Assembly (NCBI GenBank): GCA_029210085.1
Contig: JARGPP010000002.1
Span: 1 to 64,000 of the forward strand
Reading direction: 5' to 3'
Source: Legionellaceae bacterium
GTDB taxonomy: Bacteria > Pseudomonadota > Gammaproteobacteria > Legionellales > Legionellaceae
Length of the DNA stretch: 64,000 nt
The notes beneath the pieces are model-generated. The model saw nothing but the letters and a program-made list of their open reading frames with translations. It ran no database searches and was not told where the DNA came from. Shown piece after piece: positions 46,089 to 56,118 of the stretch; position 1 is the first letter of the stretch, and the number at the start of each line of letters is the position of its first letter. The position numbers and the translations under genes are program-made.

Positions 46089-49000
46089 TAACACACCTGC
46101 ACACTTTCAGGTTTTAATAACTGCATCAAAGCATCGAGCAAATTATCTTCTGGAAGGACCGCAAATTTAGGCGAAAGAGGAAGCATTTGTTCAGCAGGTC
46201 CATTCGCATAATTAATATGTACGGCACATGGCCCAGGATATTCCATCAATAGCGCACGCAATGGCTTGAACCGCTCCACATCATCAGGTGTTAGATTCAA
46301 CAACATATATTTTGAAAAACGTGCGCGAGCTTCGGGCACGGTCAACAAACCCGTCGCCGTTAACCTCACCCCCCCTGTGAATTTATCTTCGCTTATCTCA
46401 CCATCCACCAGTATGATTTCACCGACCGTCGGTGGTGTTTCTGCTTCATCAACCACTTCAGAAAAAGCAACTGCATCCATTAAACCACTGCCATCTTCTA
46501 AAGATAAAATCAGTAGTTGCTTACCCCGCTTGGTCATTATACGTCGAAGACCTCGTACCAAAGCACAAATCCGCACTTTTTTAACTAAGCTTTCAGATAA
46601 CGCTTCAATCGGTTGAACAAACTCCCCAAACTCTTGTTGATAAATCAGGGCTGGATGTCCACTCCAATAAAACCCCAGGGTCTCTTTCTCTCCTTTTAAA
46701 CATTGCTTTTGAGACCATGGACGTACTTCTGTATAGGGTGCAGGCTCATTGGCCTCATCAAATAAATCAAATAAGTTACCCTGACCTGTGTTTTGATTCG
46801 CATGAAAATCAGCGCCTTGTTGCATGGCTTGCTCAAGTGAGGCGTGTAAAGTAGCTCGCTCAACCCCCCAGTCATCAAAACCACCGCTTTTAATCAAAGC
46901 ATCTAAAACACGTCGATTGACACGACGCAAATCAACTTGACAGCAAAAATCAAATAAATCTTTGGCTGCACCTTCTGCTTGGCGGGCATCTAATATGGAT
47001 TGAATAGCGCCCTCTCCAACACCTTTGATGGCACCCAGCCCATAGATAAGTGTTGAATGACCTTGCACTGTAAATTCATGCTGACTGTTTTGAACAGACG
47101 GCGCACAAACTTCAAGGCCCATGCTTTTGCATTCTCGAATGAGTAAGTCTACTTTATCAGTGTTATCCATATCAGCTGAAATAACAGATGCCATAAAAGC
47201 CGCAGGATAATGTGCCTTAAGCCAAGCTGTTTGATAGGCAACCAAGGCATAAGCTGCCGAGTGTGATTTATTAAATCCATATCCCGCAAACTTTTCCATT
47301 AAATCAAAAATTGCAGTACTTATTTTTTTATCAATGCCACGCTCTGCCGTGCCTTTAGTGAAAATTTTACGTTGCTTTGCCATTTCTTCAGGCTTTTTCT
47401 TACCCATAGCACGACGCAATAAGTCAGCAGCGCCTAAAGTATAATTTGCAAGTACCTGAGCAATTTGCATCACCTGCTCTTGATATAAAATTACCCCGTA
47501 GGTCGGCTTTAAAATAAGCTCTAAATCAGGATGTAAATACACCAAAGGCGCACGCCCATGTTTTCTATCAACAAAGTCATCGACCATTCCAGATTGCAAA
47601 GGTCCAGGTCGATATAGAGCAACCAGTGCGATAATATCTTCAAACGAATCAGGTTGCAGGCGATGTACCAAATCTTTCATCCCTCGAGACTCAAGCTGAA
47701 AAACAGAAGTCGTTTGACACGCATTCAATAGCTCAAGCGTTTTTGTATCATCAAGCGCAATATCTTCAATCCGAATTGCATTTAAACTCTCTTGTTCACG
47801 CACGGCATTGACCGTTTTTAATGCGCAATCAATAATGGTGAGTGTTTTTAATCCTAAAAAGTCAAACTTCACAAGCCCCGCGGCTTCAACATCATCTTTA
47901 TCAAGCTGACTCACTTGTTGAGTTGAACCTTCCTCACAATACACAGCTGTAAAATCCGTAAGTGCTGAAGGTGCAATAACAACTCCGCCTGCATGCTTGC
48001 CTGCATTACGTGTAATCCCTTCTAATGAAAGGGCTAAATTAATGAGATTTTTAACTTCTTCTTCTTCGGAATAAAGCCTTTCTAGTTCAGCCTCTTGTTC
48101 CATCGCTTTTTTAAGCGTCATGCCTATTTCAAATGGAATGAGCTTAGCCAGTTTATCAACAAATCCATACGGATGCCCAAGCACCCGTCCTACATCTCGT
48201 ATCACCGCTTTCGCTGCCATTGTTCCAAACGTAATGATTTGAGAAACACTGTCTCGCCCATAACGCTCAGCCACATACTCAATAACGCGATCACGGCCAT
48301 CCATACAAAAATCGATATCAAAATCAGGCATCGATACCCGTTCTGGATTTAAGAATCGTTCAAACAGTAAATCATATTGTAATGGGTCTAAATCTGTAAT
48401 TTGTAATACATAAGCCACCAAAGAACCCGCTCCTGAACCCCGTCCGGGTCCAACTGGAATGCCTTCTTTTTTAGCCCACTGAATAAAATCAGCAACAATT
48501 AAGAAATACCCCGAAAACCCCATATCATGAATCACTTTAAGCTCGATTTTTAAGCGTTCTTGATAGGCTTCATCCACAGCCGAAACCTGAGGCTGCTTCA
48601 TACGCTGAGCCAAGCCTTCTTCAGATAAATGGGTTAAATAGGTTTTTTCTGAAAAGCCTTCAGGCATCGGAAAGCTGGGTAAATAGACTTCTCCAAGCGG
48701 TAAGTCAACGGTGCAACGCTTACTAATTTCAACTGTATTTTCAATTGCCTGCGGTAAATCTGCAAATAGCGCACACATCATATCTGCTGAGCGCAGTGAC
48801 TGCTTGTCGCTGTATTTTTTAGGGCGTCGCTTATCTGCTAATGTATACCCTTCATGGATACATACACGTGCTTCATGAGCTTCAAATTCAAAAGGATCTA
48901 AAAAACACACTTCATTGGTGGCAACCAATGGTAAATTTAACGCGTCTGCAAGTTGAACCACGCGCTCATTATAGATATCTTCATCCGGACGTCCGGTACG

Positions 49001-49516
49001 CTGTATTTCTAAATAAAACCGCTTTGGAAACTGCTTGGCATAGCGCATAGCAATGGCATGTGCTTTTTCTTCATCATCTTGCAATAAAGCTTGTCCAATT
49101 TCACCTGCACGTGCACCTGACAATGCAATTAAGCCTTCTGTACCGTCTCCAAATAACCAATCATAATGAATACGAGGTGAACCTTGATACTGGCCTTCCA
49201 AATAGGCTTTTGATACCAGACGCGTTAAATTTCGATAGCCCGTCATGTTTTGACAAAGCAATACAATCGAAGTGAAATCCCCTGGTTTATCAGGATCATG
49301 ACACGGTAAATCAGCACCTAAAATGGGCTTAACACCGACAGAAAGTGCCGCTTGAAAGGTTTTAACAACCGCAAATAAATTGCAAAAATCTGTGACTGCA
49401 ACCGCATTCATGCCCCGTTCAACAACCGCATTCATCAATGGCTTAATGCGCACCATGCCATCCACCAATGAATACTCAGTGTGTACTCTCAAATGCACAA
49501 AGCGCGAATCGGTCAT
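46085..49516 (-). CDS. dnaE: DNA polymerase III alpha subunit
   Basis: Replicative polymerase, C-family. The 1143-residue protein has the N-terminal PHP domain (HLRVHTEYSLVDGMV), the catalytic palm with Asp398 and Asp400 in MPDFDIDFCMDGRD and the third Asp in KFDFLGLKTLT, the finger region QEQVMQIAQVLANYT, a helix-hairpin-helix region and an OB fold (RICALVRGLRRIMTKRG). It is near the E. coli length of 1160. It carries no intein. It is flanked by unknown genes and not by accA or lpx genes. Confidence 0.97.
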   Translation of the reverse strand: MTDSRFVHLRVHTEYSLVDGMVRIKPLMNAVVERGMNAVAVTDFCNLFAVVKTFQAALSVGVKPILGADLPCHDPDKPGDFTSIVLLCQNMTGYRNLTRLVSKAYLEGQYQGSPRIHYDWLFGDGTEGLIALSGARAGEIGQALLQDDEEKAHAIAMRYAKQFPKRFYLEIQRTGRPDEDIYNERVVQLADALNLPLVATNEVCFLDPFEFEAHEARVCIHEGYTLADKRRPKKYSDKQSLRSADMMCALFADLPQAIENTVEISKRCTVDLPLGEVYLPSFPMPEGFSEKTYLTHLSEEGLAQRMKQPQVSAVDEAYQERLKIELKVIHDMGFSGYFLIVADFIQWAKKEGIPVGPGRGSGAGSLVAYVLQITDLDPLQYDLLFERFLNPERVSMPDFDIDFCMDGRDRVIEYVAERYGRDSVSQIITFGTMAAKAVIRDVGRVLGHPYGFVDKLAKLIPFEIGMTLKKAMEQEAELERLYSEEEEVKNLINLALSLEGITRNAGKHAGGVVIAPSALTDFTAVYCEEGSTQQVSQLDKDDVEAAGLVKFDFLGLKTLTIIDCALKTVNAVREQESLNAIRIEDIALDDTKTLELLNACQTTSVFQLESRGMKDLVHRLQPDSFEDIIALVALYRPGPLQSGMVDDFVDRKHGRAPLVYLHPDLELILKPTYGVILYQEQVMQIAQVLANYTLGAADLLRRAMGKKKPEEMAKQRKIFTKGTAERGIDKKISTAIFDLMEKFAGYGFNKSHSAAYALVAYQTAWLKAHYPAAFMASVISADMDNTDKVDLLIRECKSMGLEVCAPSVQNSQHEFTVQGHSTLIYGLGAIKGVGEGAIQSILDARQAEGAAKDLFDFCCQVDLRRVNRRVLDALIKSGGFDDWGVERATLHASLEQAMQQGADFHANQNTGQGNLFDLFDEANEPAPYTEVRPWSQKQCLKGEKETLGFYWSGHPALIYQQEFGEFVQPIEALSESLVKKVRICALVRGLRRIMTKRGKQLLILSLEDGSGLMDAVAFSEVVDEAETPPTVGEIILVDGEISEDKFTGGVRLTATGLLTVPEARARFSKYMLLNLTPDDVERFKPLRALLMEYPGPCAVHINYANGPAEQMLPLSPKFAVLPEDNLLDALMQLLKPESVQVCY

Positions 49517-49629
49517 ATAAACTAAAGCTCTCGAATGTGAAGTCTTTTATATCAAAACTGAATTGTACCGACTTCACCGACGAAAGAAAGCATCATGAGG
49601 TTTTATACATAGCCATCAAAAGTCATTGA

Positions 49630-50646
49630 TTACATATGGGCACTGTACTTTTGATGGCCATGGCTTTCATCGACACAAGCCTTATCTTCCATTCTTAATT
49701 TTTTCTGAATATGCTCTGATTTTCTAAGCTCAACGGTGACACCATCTCTTGCTGCTCGACTCCGCTTTCTAGACTGAACTCGCTGTCCTTCATCAGATAA
49801 TATTGGTGTATTTTGAACTTGTGGTGCAAAAAAAGTAGTCGCTTCTGTAAGACGCTTGTCACGCCTTGCACCCACAGCACAACGTGTTTGTTGTGCAGGT
49901 GCCTGAGCAGAGCTGTGATGATGTTGACGACTCGGATAATAAGTTGGAATAACAGTCTGTCTTGACGAAAACGCTCTTTTTGCTTGCTGAGGTTCTTGTG
50001 ATGTTCCGTAAGAAACATGATCTAATGCTGCATTTAAATCTGCAGCTAGATAATCAAATGCACCACCAGGCGGAGTTGATAATTGAGCACGACGAGAAGA
50101 GCCAGCATTACCTGGCCTTCTTCTAAAAACAGCTGTTTCTCTTCGCCTATCGCCTAAAGTAGTGACTGCTGATGTAGCCAATAATTTCATATCTTCAGTA
50201 CGTTGTGAGTGCGCACAAACAACCAAAGGTCTTATTTGCCATAAATATTGATAATATAAAGCAATTTGTTTTATTACGTTACGTTCGATACCCATGATTG
50301 CATTTCGCTCTTGTAAAGCGAGCTTAATAGCTTCTAATCTATCCAGCATATCTTGATCAGTATCAGAAATGTTAGGCACTAGCCTTAAATCATCACGCAA
50401 AGTATCACCTTCATGCTCCAAAGAAACGGGCTCTTCTGAAGACGCTATAATATCTTTCAAAAATTGATTTAACTCGGTCAGCCTGTTTATAAATTTTTCT
50501 TTCTTTTTTTTATCTTCTCTTTTCTTTGAAAAATTCACTAAATCCCACAAACTAAAAGCAGGAATATTGGCATACGCCTTAACAGCTAATTCTGCATTTT
50601 CTATCGTCAGACGCACGGTATAATTTAATTTAATATTCACTGGCAA
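49630..50646 (-). CDS. Unknown protein with basic, NLS-like C-terminal third
   Basis: A 338-residue protein; the frame opens with TTG at 50646 after GAGG, and a GTG two codons later is an alternative. No ATG is near. Residues 1-180 are helical and charged. The rest is disordered, Arg/Gln/Ser-rich, with basic clusters RRRETAVFRRRPG, QSRKRSRAARDG (about 293-302) and KKLRM. The RKRSR cluster looks like a nuclear-localisation signal, though DNA/RNA binding in the bacterium would give similar composition. No family recognised. Confidence 0.65.
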   Translation of the reverse strand: MPVNIKLNYTVRLTIENAELAVKAYANIPAFSLWDLVNFSKKREDKKKKEKFINRLTELNQFLKDIIASSEEPVSLEHEGDTLRDDLRLVPNISDTDQDMLDRLEAIKLALQERNAIMGIERNVIKQIALYYQYLWQIRPLVVCAHSQRTEDMKLLATSAVTTLGDRRRETAVFRRRPGNAGSSRRAQLSTPPGGAFDYLAADLNAALDHVSYGTSQEPQQAKRAFSSRQTVIPTYYPSRQHHHSSAQAPAQQTRCAVGARRDKRLTEATTFFAPQVQNTPILSDEGQRVQSRKRSRAARDGVTVELRKSEHIQKKLRMEDKACVDESHGHQKYSAHM

Positions 50647-50745
50647 TACACCTCAAAAATTGAATTATTCAAGCATTTAATAGGTGAATATTAAAACAAA
50701 TAAATTAAGAAATTATTAAAAAAAAATTATTAAATCAGTTAAAGT

Positions 50746-52098
50746 TTATACTTCTTGGCGTGGATCAAATGCATCGCGCACTGCATCAGCAAATATATTA
50801 CTCGCTAACACCAACATGAACATACAGCCAAAAGCTGCCAAAATAGGCCACCAAACAACAGGTTCACGAGACAATTCAAGGCGTGCTGCATTAATCATAT
50901 TTCCCCAGCTAATGGTCATGGGCGATACCCCAACCCCAACATAAGCCAGTAAGGCCTCTGCAAGTACTAAGAAGCTAAAATCAAGTACCATCGTCACCAG
51001 CACTAAATGCATCACATTAGGCAATAAGTGCTTCATCATAATTTTTAAATCACTGGTGCCTAGTGCTTTACCCGCCAAAACAAAATCCATTTCGCGAAGT
51101 TTTAAAACCTCTGCGCGAACTAATCGACACAAAGTGGTCCAACTGGTAATTCCTAAAATAAAACACAAAGCAAGTAAACGCGCATCAGCATCATCCGATA
51201 AACTTGAAAAACGCTCAGGATGATTCGCTAAATACGTTTGAATTGATAATACAGAGGCTGTAATCAATAATACGCCTGGAATTGAACTTAACGTGGTATA
51301 GACATATTGCACCACATCATCTACACGCCCCCCCCAATATCCTGATGCAACACCCAACGACAGCGCCAAAGGCATCATCAATACAGTGGTTAAAATACCA
51401 ATCACAAGACCTGTCCGTATACTCTTCACTGCATGATAAAAAATATCTTGCCCTATTTTTCCAGTACCAAACACATGCAGTTCTCGAGATAAATAATACA
51501 AAGCCAGTACAGCTGCAATCCCAAAGAACAGCGTCACAAGTGTTGCAAAAAACGGCGCACTGGGTATAAAACTAATCCCTCGACCAAGTGCCCACCTGCC
51601 CCCCCACACCATTGCAGCCAAGCCAAAAACCAGAATAAATGCATCTAAAAAAGATTTCTTAACCATTTCCGTGCAAAATATTTTTACATCTTCTGTGTTT
51701 TTAAACGATTCATTCGGATAAATCAGTCCAGGATAATTCTGTTCAGCTACCCCATTGACCCAAATGGTTTCTGTCACATATGAATGCAGCGCTAAAGGTG
51801 AGGAATACGTTTTTTCATCAACCACACCGAGAGGTGCCAACACACTATCCAACATTGTGACATGCCGGGTGTCATTGCTTCCTGCACCTTTTTTAACAGA
51901 GACTGGTATAGAATCCATCACAGCAATCACGAGAAAAAACAATAATAAAACCAGTGCCGCCATTGCTACTGGTTTTTCAAGTAAACGTCTAAACGCAAGT
52001 CTATGATGTGATTTTCGACATCCAAACAATATCACAAGCACACTCACAAAGAGCACACCCAAAAAACATCCATCACTCCATAGCCAATCGCGATTCAT
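50746..52098 (-). CDS. oppC: Peptide-type ABC transporter permease (OppC/DppC family)
   Basis: A 450-residue inner-membrane permease. The C-terminal half has the binding-protein-dependent transport motif with EAA loop (VLAGKALGTSDLKIMMKHLLPN) and six helices in total. It is longer than usual (about 300) owing to an N-terminal section with two extra hydrophobic segments and a periplasmic loop. The ATG at 52098 overlaps the oppB stop by 4 bp. No ATPase gene follows; the next minus-strand gene is an unknown. Confidence 0.85.
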   Translation of the reverse strand: MNRDWLWSDGCFLGVLFVSVLVILFGCRKSHHRLAFRRLLEKPVAMAALVLLLFFLVIAVMDSIPVSVKKGAGSNDTRHVTMLDSVLAPLGVVDEKTYSSPLALHSYVTETIWVNGVAEQNYPGLIYPNESFKNTEDVKIFCTEMVKKSFLDAFILVFGLAAMVWGGRWALGRGISFIPSAPFFATLVTLFFGIAAVLALYYLSRELHVFGTGKIGQDIFYHAVKSIRTGLVIGILTTVLMMPLALSLGVASGYWGGRVDDVVQYVYTTLSSIPGVLLITASVLSIQTYLANHPERFSSLSDDADARLLALCFILGITSWTTLCRLVRAEVLKLREMDFVLAGKALGTSDLKIMMKHLLPNVMHLVLVTMVLDFSFLVLAEALLAYVGVGVSPMTISWGNMINAARLELSREPVVWWPILAAFGCMFMLVLASNIFADAVRDAFDPRQEV

Positions 52099-53072
52099 GC
52101 AAACCTCACTCGAGGATCTAACCACACATAAGATAAATCAGTTAACATTAATCCAAATAAATACAACACTGAACCTAAGAAAACCATTGCTCTCACAATT
52201 GCAAAGTCTTGCTGATAAATTGCATCAATCATGTAGCTACCGAGCCCTGGAATACCAAAGAAAGACTCCAGCACTAAGCTCCCCATAAAAAGAGAAGGAA
52301 TAATTACAACAATCCCTGTTAAAATAGGCAGCATCGCATTTTTGAGCACATGAAAAAATAAAACACGCCGCTCAGATAAACCTTTAGCGCGCGCTGTTTT
52401 AACATAATCTTTGTGCATTTCTTCTAAAAATAAGGTTCGATACCAACGTCCTCCTGCGCCTAATCCACTGATCACTGAAACTATCACCGGCAACAGAATA
52501 AATTTTAAACCATTCAATCCTTGGTCATAGCCTGAGATAGGTACTAAACGTAATAACTTTCCAAATAAATATTGCCCACCCATGATATAAAACAAACTCG
52601 AGATAGACATTAAAATAATACAAAAAATAACACCACTTAAATCTAAATAAGTACTTCTAAAGAAAACCAAGAGCATGGCAAAGGCAATATTCACAAATAA
52701 GCCGAAAACAAAAGAAGGTAACGCAATCGCAAAACTTGGCCACATACGTGTTGAAACATCCGCTTTAATATCACGCCCTGCATCTGAAAACCCAAAATCA
52801 AATACAAAAAGTCGCACTGATTTTTGAAAAAATAAAGTCTCCTTCAATTGATTAATACCCTTTGCCTTTGCATTATAAAACAGTGGAAAATCATACCCAC
52901 GTTCTACTTTCCATGCTTTAACAGCCGCTGCTGTAATATGCTTTTGTCCAAGCTGCATGCGTGCCATATCATCGGGTGAATTGACCATAAAGAAAAGGGC
53001 AAAAGTGAGTAAGTTAATCCCGATTAAAATAGGCAATGCGTATAAAATACGTCTTAAAAAATAAAAAATCAT
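52095..53072 (-). CDS. oppB: Peptide-type ABC transporter permease (OppB/DppB family)
   Basis: A 325-residue permease beginning MIFYFLRRILYALPILIGIN, the classical OppB/DppB N-terminus. The EAA loop reads YVKTARAKGLSERRVLFFHV and is followed by NAMLPILTGI, also typical; the end DLSYVWLDPRVRF matches DLLYAxxDPRIRL. Its ATG overlaps the stop of the binding-protein gene by 4 bp. With its partner permease it forms the membrane channel. Confidence 0.9.
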   Translation of the reverse strand: MIFYFLRRILYALPILIGINLLTFALFFMVNSPDDMARMQLGQKHITAAAVKAWKVERGYDFPLFYNAKAKGINQLKETLFFQKSVRLFVFDFGFSDAGRDIKADVSTRMWPSFAIALPSFVFGLFVNIAFAMLLVFFRSTYLDLSGVIFCIILMSISSLFYIMGGQYLFGKLLRLVPISGYDQGLNGLKFILLPVIVSVISGLGAGGRWYRTLFLEEMHKDYVKTARAKGLSERRVLFFHVLKNAMLPILTGIVVIIPSLFMGSLVLESFFGIPGLGSYMIDAIYQQDFAIVRAMVFLGSVLYLFGLMLTDLSYVWLDPRVRFA

Positions 53073-55222
53073 GATTCCACTCTCAATGCAGGACTCCTTT
53101 GCCGCTGATAATAAGCATGCATAAACGGCAATAAAAACAAAAGGCATAGCCCACCAAAAATACCAATTGGCCACCCAATAGGGCGATTCCATTCAGCACG
53201 TAATTGATTGCGAAGGGGGACATCAACGGCAATATATTTTAAAATATCACTCACAAGTGAATCTGATTTCATTGGTGATGTCCACTGCTGGCTCAACATA
53301 ATACTTTTACCATGCAAACCAAATATCCAAGGTACATCGTGGCGCAGATGCTCAAGCATTTGATTGATTAATGCCTGACGCTCAGCATCATTAGCGCGAT
53401 TTTTCATTTTTAAAAATAACCGATCATATTCAGCATTCTGATAATTACTCGAGTTCTCCCCACCATGAGGGTAACGTGCATTGGGGCCATAAAATAAAAA
53501 CAAAAAGTTCTCCGGATCAGGATAATCCGCAATCCATCCCCAAGTAAAAATTTGTGCATTTCCTGTCTGAATTTTTTCTTGAAAGCGATTAAAGTGTGTT
53601 GCACGTACATCAAGTGAAATGCCAATTTTACGAAACTGTTTTCGCATCCAATTTAATGCAGCTTTCTCTTCAGGACCTCCTGTCGCAGCCACATCATAAT
53701 GTAAAATTAAAGCGCGTCCTGTTTTAGGATCTCGTCCACCGGGATAACCCGCCTCTGTCATCAATGCGCGTGCATCTTTAATTGGCCGACGCACAGGGCC
53801 ATGACTACCCCACGTATAAACATAAGGATTAATGCCTGACTTTCCTTCTAAACTGCCAAAGACACTGGGTGGAATCGGTCCTTGAGCCGGTGTTCCTCGA
53901 CCATTTAAAAAAATGGCGATGTTTTCCTCAAAATTAACCGCTAATGCAATCGCTTGTCTTAATTTTCTTGCTCGCTCACTTTTACCTCCCACAACGGGGT
54001 CAAGCATATTAAACCCAATATAGCGAATCATTGGTTCATTGACTTCCGTTAAACGAATTCCTCTCTCTTTCATTTCAGGAGTAAGTACTGGCTCACCTTC
54101 ACTGGTAATTTGAACAGCAGAATCAAAACTATCTGCTGTTAAACCAGAAAAATCAAAATAACCTTGCAAAAATTTAATCCATCTAGGAATTGCTTCTTTT
54201 TCAAGGGTATACACTGCTTTATCAATAAACGGCATTATTTTTCCTGCATGTTTCAGATAACCTTGAGCCTTATCATGCTCTGAGCCATTCATTGGAAAGT
54301 GCACTTCTCTATAATGTGGATTTTTTGCAAGCACCATACGACTACTGGGATCATTTTCAATCAACATGAATGGCCCTGTTCCCACTGGGTACCACCCAAA
54401 CCCTAAGTTACTATTGCGCATACTCGGCTGTGCATAAAATCTATCCGCCTCCCATGGAATGGGGGCAAAAAACGGCATCGCAAGCCAATACATAAACTGA
54501 GAGTACTCACCTTTTAGCCGTACTTCATACGTATAGCTATCCAATGCATAGGCACCTTCTAGCGTATATTCTCGTAAATCTAAATAAGTCTTTGAATGTC
54601 CATTTTTAGGTAATTTATCAGCATAAGTATCAAACCCTAAAATATACTCAGCCATTAAACCATAAATAGGTGAATTAACAGCTGGATTCGCTAATCGCTT
54701 AATTTCATACACGTAATCCTCAGCAACCAGCTCCCGCGTTCCAACTGCTTTAAAATCGGATAAAACTTTAATCCCTTGGCTATCCAAAAAACCAGGAGGC
54801 AATGGATAATATTGATAAGCACCTTCATCTGTTTTTGCAAAAGCTGGATGAGGTTGATAAAAAATACCGGGGGTTAGATGAATGGTATAAATACTTGCGA
54901 CAACTTTTCCATTTTTAGTTTCATAACGAACATCAGGCAATGCTGTCACTGTTCGAGGAATCAGTTCATAAGGACGTTTAAGGTAGTCATATTGAAGCGT
55001 CGGCTCATAAATTTGCTCAGTAAACAATAATTCATTCACCACATACGAACGTGCCGGATCGAGTGTTTTAGGCTGCTCAGAAAAAGAACTATAATAAATG
55101 CGCTCTTTTGACTCACTTAAAGGATACGGATTATTGAGCACAAAGGTGCCCTCAGCATGCAGCAACACAGAAAAACCAAAGCAACAAAACAGCATCATGC
55201 CAAATCGTCTTAAGCCACGCAT
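53069..55222 (-). CDS. Peptide-type ABC transporter substrate-binding protein with C-terminal membrane anchor
   Basis: A 717-residue member of the SBP_bac_5 (OppA/DppA) family. A signal peptide (ends VLLHA) is followed by EQPKTLDPARSYVVNE, MVLAKNPHYRE, LRQAIALAVNFEENI and the lobe motif GWIADYPDPENFLFLFYG. It is longer than OppA (about 540), and after the binding domain carries a hydrophobic helix (IGIFGGLCLLFLLPFMHAYY) with a basic tail. A membrane-tethered binding protein is unusual in Gram-negatives. The ligand may be a peptide or a related compound; no ligand residue is read here. Confidence 0.87.
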   Translation of the reverse strand: MRGLRRFGMMLFCCFGFSVLLHAEGTFVLNNPYPLSESKERIYYSSFSEQPKTLDPARSYVVNELLFTEQIYEPTLQYDYLKRPYELIPRTVTALPDVRYETKNGKVVASIYTIHLTPGIFYQPHPAFAKTDEGAYQYYPLPPGFLDSQGIKVLSDFKAVGTRELVAEDYVYEIKRLANPAVNSPIYGLMAEYILGFDTYADKLPKNGHSKTYLDLREYTLEGAYALDSYTYEVRLKGEYSQFMYWLAMPFFAPIPWEADRFYAQPSMRNSNLGFGWYPVGTGPFMLIENDPSSRMVLAKNPHYREVHFPMNGSEHDKAQGYLKHAGKIMPFIDKAVYTLEKEAIPRWIKFLQGYFDFSGLTADSFDSAVQITSEGEPVLTPEMKERGIRLTEVNEPMIRYIGFNMLDPVVGGKSERARKLRQAIALAVNFEENIAIFLNGRGTPAQGPIPPSVFGSLEGKSGINPYVYTWGSHGPVRRPIKDARALMTEAGYPGGRDPKTGRALILHYDVAATGGPEEKAALNWMRKQFRKIGISLDVRATHFNRFQEKIQTGNAQIFTWGWIADYPDPENFLFLFYGPNARYPHGGENSSNYQNAEYDRLFLKMKNRANDAERQALINQMLEHLRHDVPWIFGLHGKSIMLSQQWTSPMKSDSLVSDILKYIAVDVPLRNQLRAEWNRPIGWPIGIFGGLCLLFLLPFMHAYYQRQRSPALRVES

Positions 55223-55357
55223 TAAATCCCCTTATAACGAAGCCTGTTTATCATCGCTATAAATCCATCAAAAATCAATGTTTAATCTTTATTTGAAAAT
55301 ATAAGGAACAGATAATACACTTAAAAAACAATAGGAATACAAACAGGGATCAACTTC

Positions 55358-55486
55358 ATGAAGCACTTCAAACTCATCTGTTTAATTACGCTCAATATAA
55401 CACTCGTCAGTAGCCTAACCGCCTGTTGTAGCAACGAAAGTTTCAGCTTAAGTCCATCAAACATCATCAAACTTGTAAAAACATAA
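55358..55486 (+). CDS. Tiny lipoprotein 1
   Basis: A 42-residue frame starting MKHFKLICLITLNITLVSSL with the lipobox LTAC immediately after. Only 20 residues follow (CCSNESFSLSPSN...), with a second Cys next to the acylated one. AGGGA precedes the ATG at 55358. It resembles entericidin-like or other mini-lipoproteins in size only. The next gene has the same architecture. Confidence 0.55.
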   Translation: MKHFKLICLITLNITLVSSLTACCSNESFSLSPSNIIKLVKT

Positions 55487-55534
55487 ATCAGTTAGTATAA
55501 TTAAGAAACATAACAACAGTAAATAGGATGCTTT

Positions 55535-55687
55535 ATGAAAACCGTGCGATATCTTTGTTTGATAGGTGTTTGTTTTGCATGTTTAGCCGGATGTTGCAAC
55601 AGTGACATGTCTTGCGCGAATTTAAGTACTGTAGGTTGTTGCTCAAGTTGCGATTACTGCTCAACCAGCCAAAATATGTGGTATTAA
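55535..55687 (+). CDS. Tiny Cys-rich lipoprotein 2
   Basis: A 50-residue frame, AGGA six bases before the ATG at 55535. The signal MKTVRYLCLIGVCFACLAGC ends in the lipobox LAGC. The mature peptide has eight Cys in about 31 residues (CCNSDMSC, GCCSSCDYC), a density that suggests metal binding or disulfide cross-linking. Start, length, lipobox and the Cys-Cys-Asn/Ser beginning of the mature part are shared with the upstream mini-lipoprotein, so the pair may be paralogues. Confidence 0.6.
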   Translation: MKTVRYLCLIGVCFACLAGCCNSDMSCANLSTVGCCSSCDYCSTSQNMWY

Positions 55688-55692
55688 ACAGC

Positions 55693-56118
55693 CTAGCGCT
55701 GAGTGCGTAACGTTAACACATCACTTGGCGCATGCTCTACCAAGCTGCGTGCCGTAGTTCCTAAAAGTTCAGACAAGTCATGAGGTCTATGACTTCCAAT
55801 CACTAATAAATCACAGTGAAGCTCCGTTAACTTTTCTAATACACACTGCTTAACCGGACCTGTTTCAACAAACAGTTGTGACTTAGGAAGGTGTAATGCA
55901 TCACCTAAAACATGCATGACAATTTCTGCATCATCCTTTACCGGCGTACTTATCTCAGAAAAACCAAGTCCTTGTGATACTTGTAAACTGACTGGCGTCT
56001 CAATCACATGAATTAAAGAAAGCGATGCACCCAGTTTTTTAGACAACGCTACCGCTTGTTCGCAGAGCTCAAAGTGAGTTTCACTTAAATCCGTGGCATG
56101 TAAAATATGGGTATACAC
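55693..56118 (-). CDS. Universal stress protein, UspA family
   Basis: A 141-residue single Usp domain. It begins HILHATDLSETH (strand plus loop), continues with LGASLSLIHVIETP and ends with DLLVIGSHRPHDLSELLGTTARSLVEHAPSDVLTL. The nucleotide-binding G-2x-G-9x-G(S/T) motif of ATP-binding Usps appears altered (IGSHRPHDLSELLGTTA), so ATP binding is doubtful. Its end is 5 bp from the mini-lipoprotein stop, convergent. Confidence 0.88.
   Translation of the reverse strand: MYTHILHATDLSETHFELCEQAVALSKKLGASLSLIHVIETPVSLQVSQGLGFSEISTPVKDDAEIVMHVLGDALHLPKSQLFVETGPVKQCVLEKLTELHCDLLVIGSHRPHDLSELLGTTARSLVEHAPSDVLTLRTQR

Noticed and set aside
46266-46616. Open frame antisense to the end of dnaE
   Set aside because: Covered by conserved dnaE sequence; no evidence of an independent gene.
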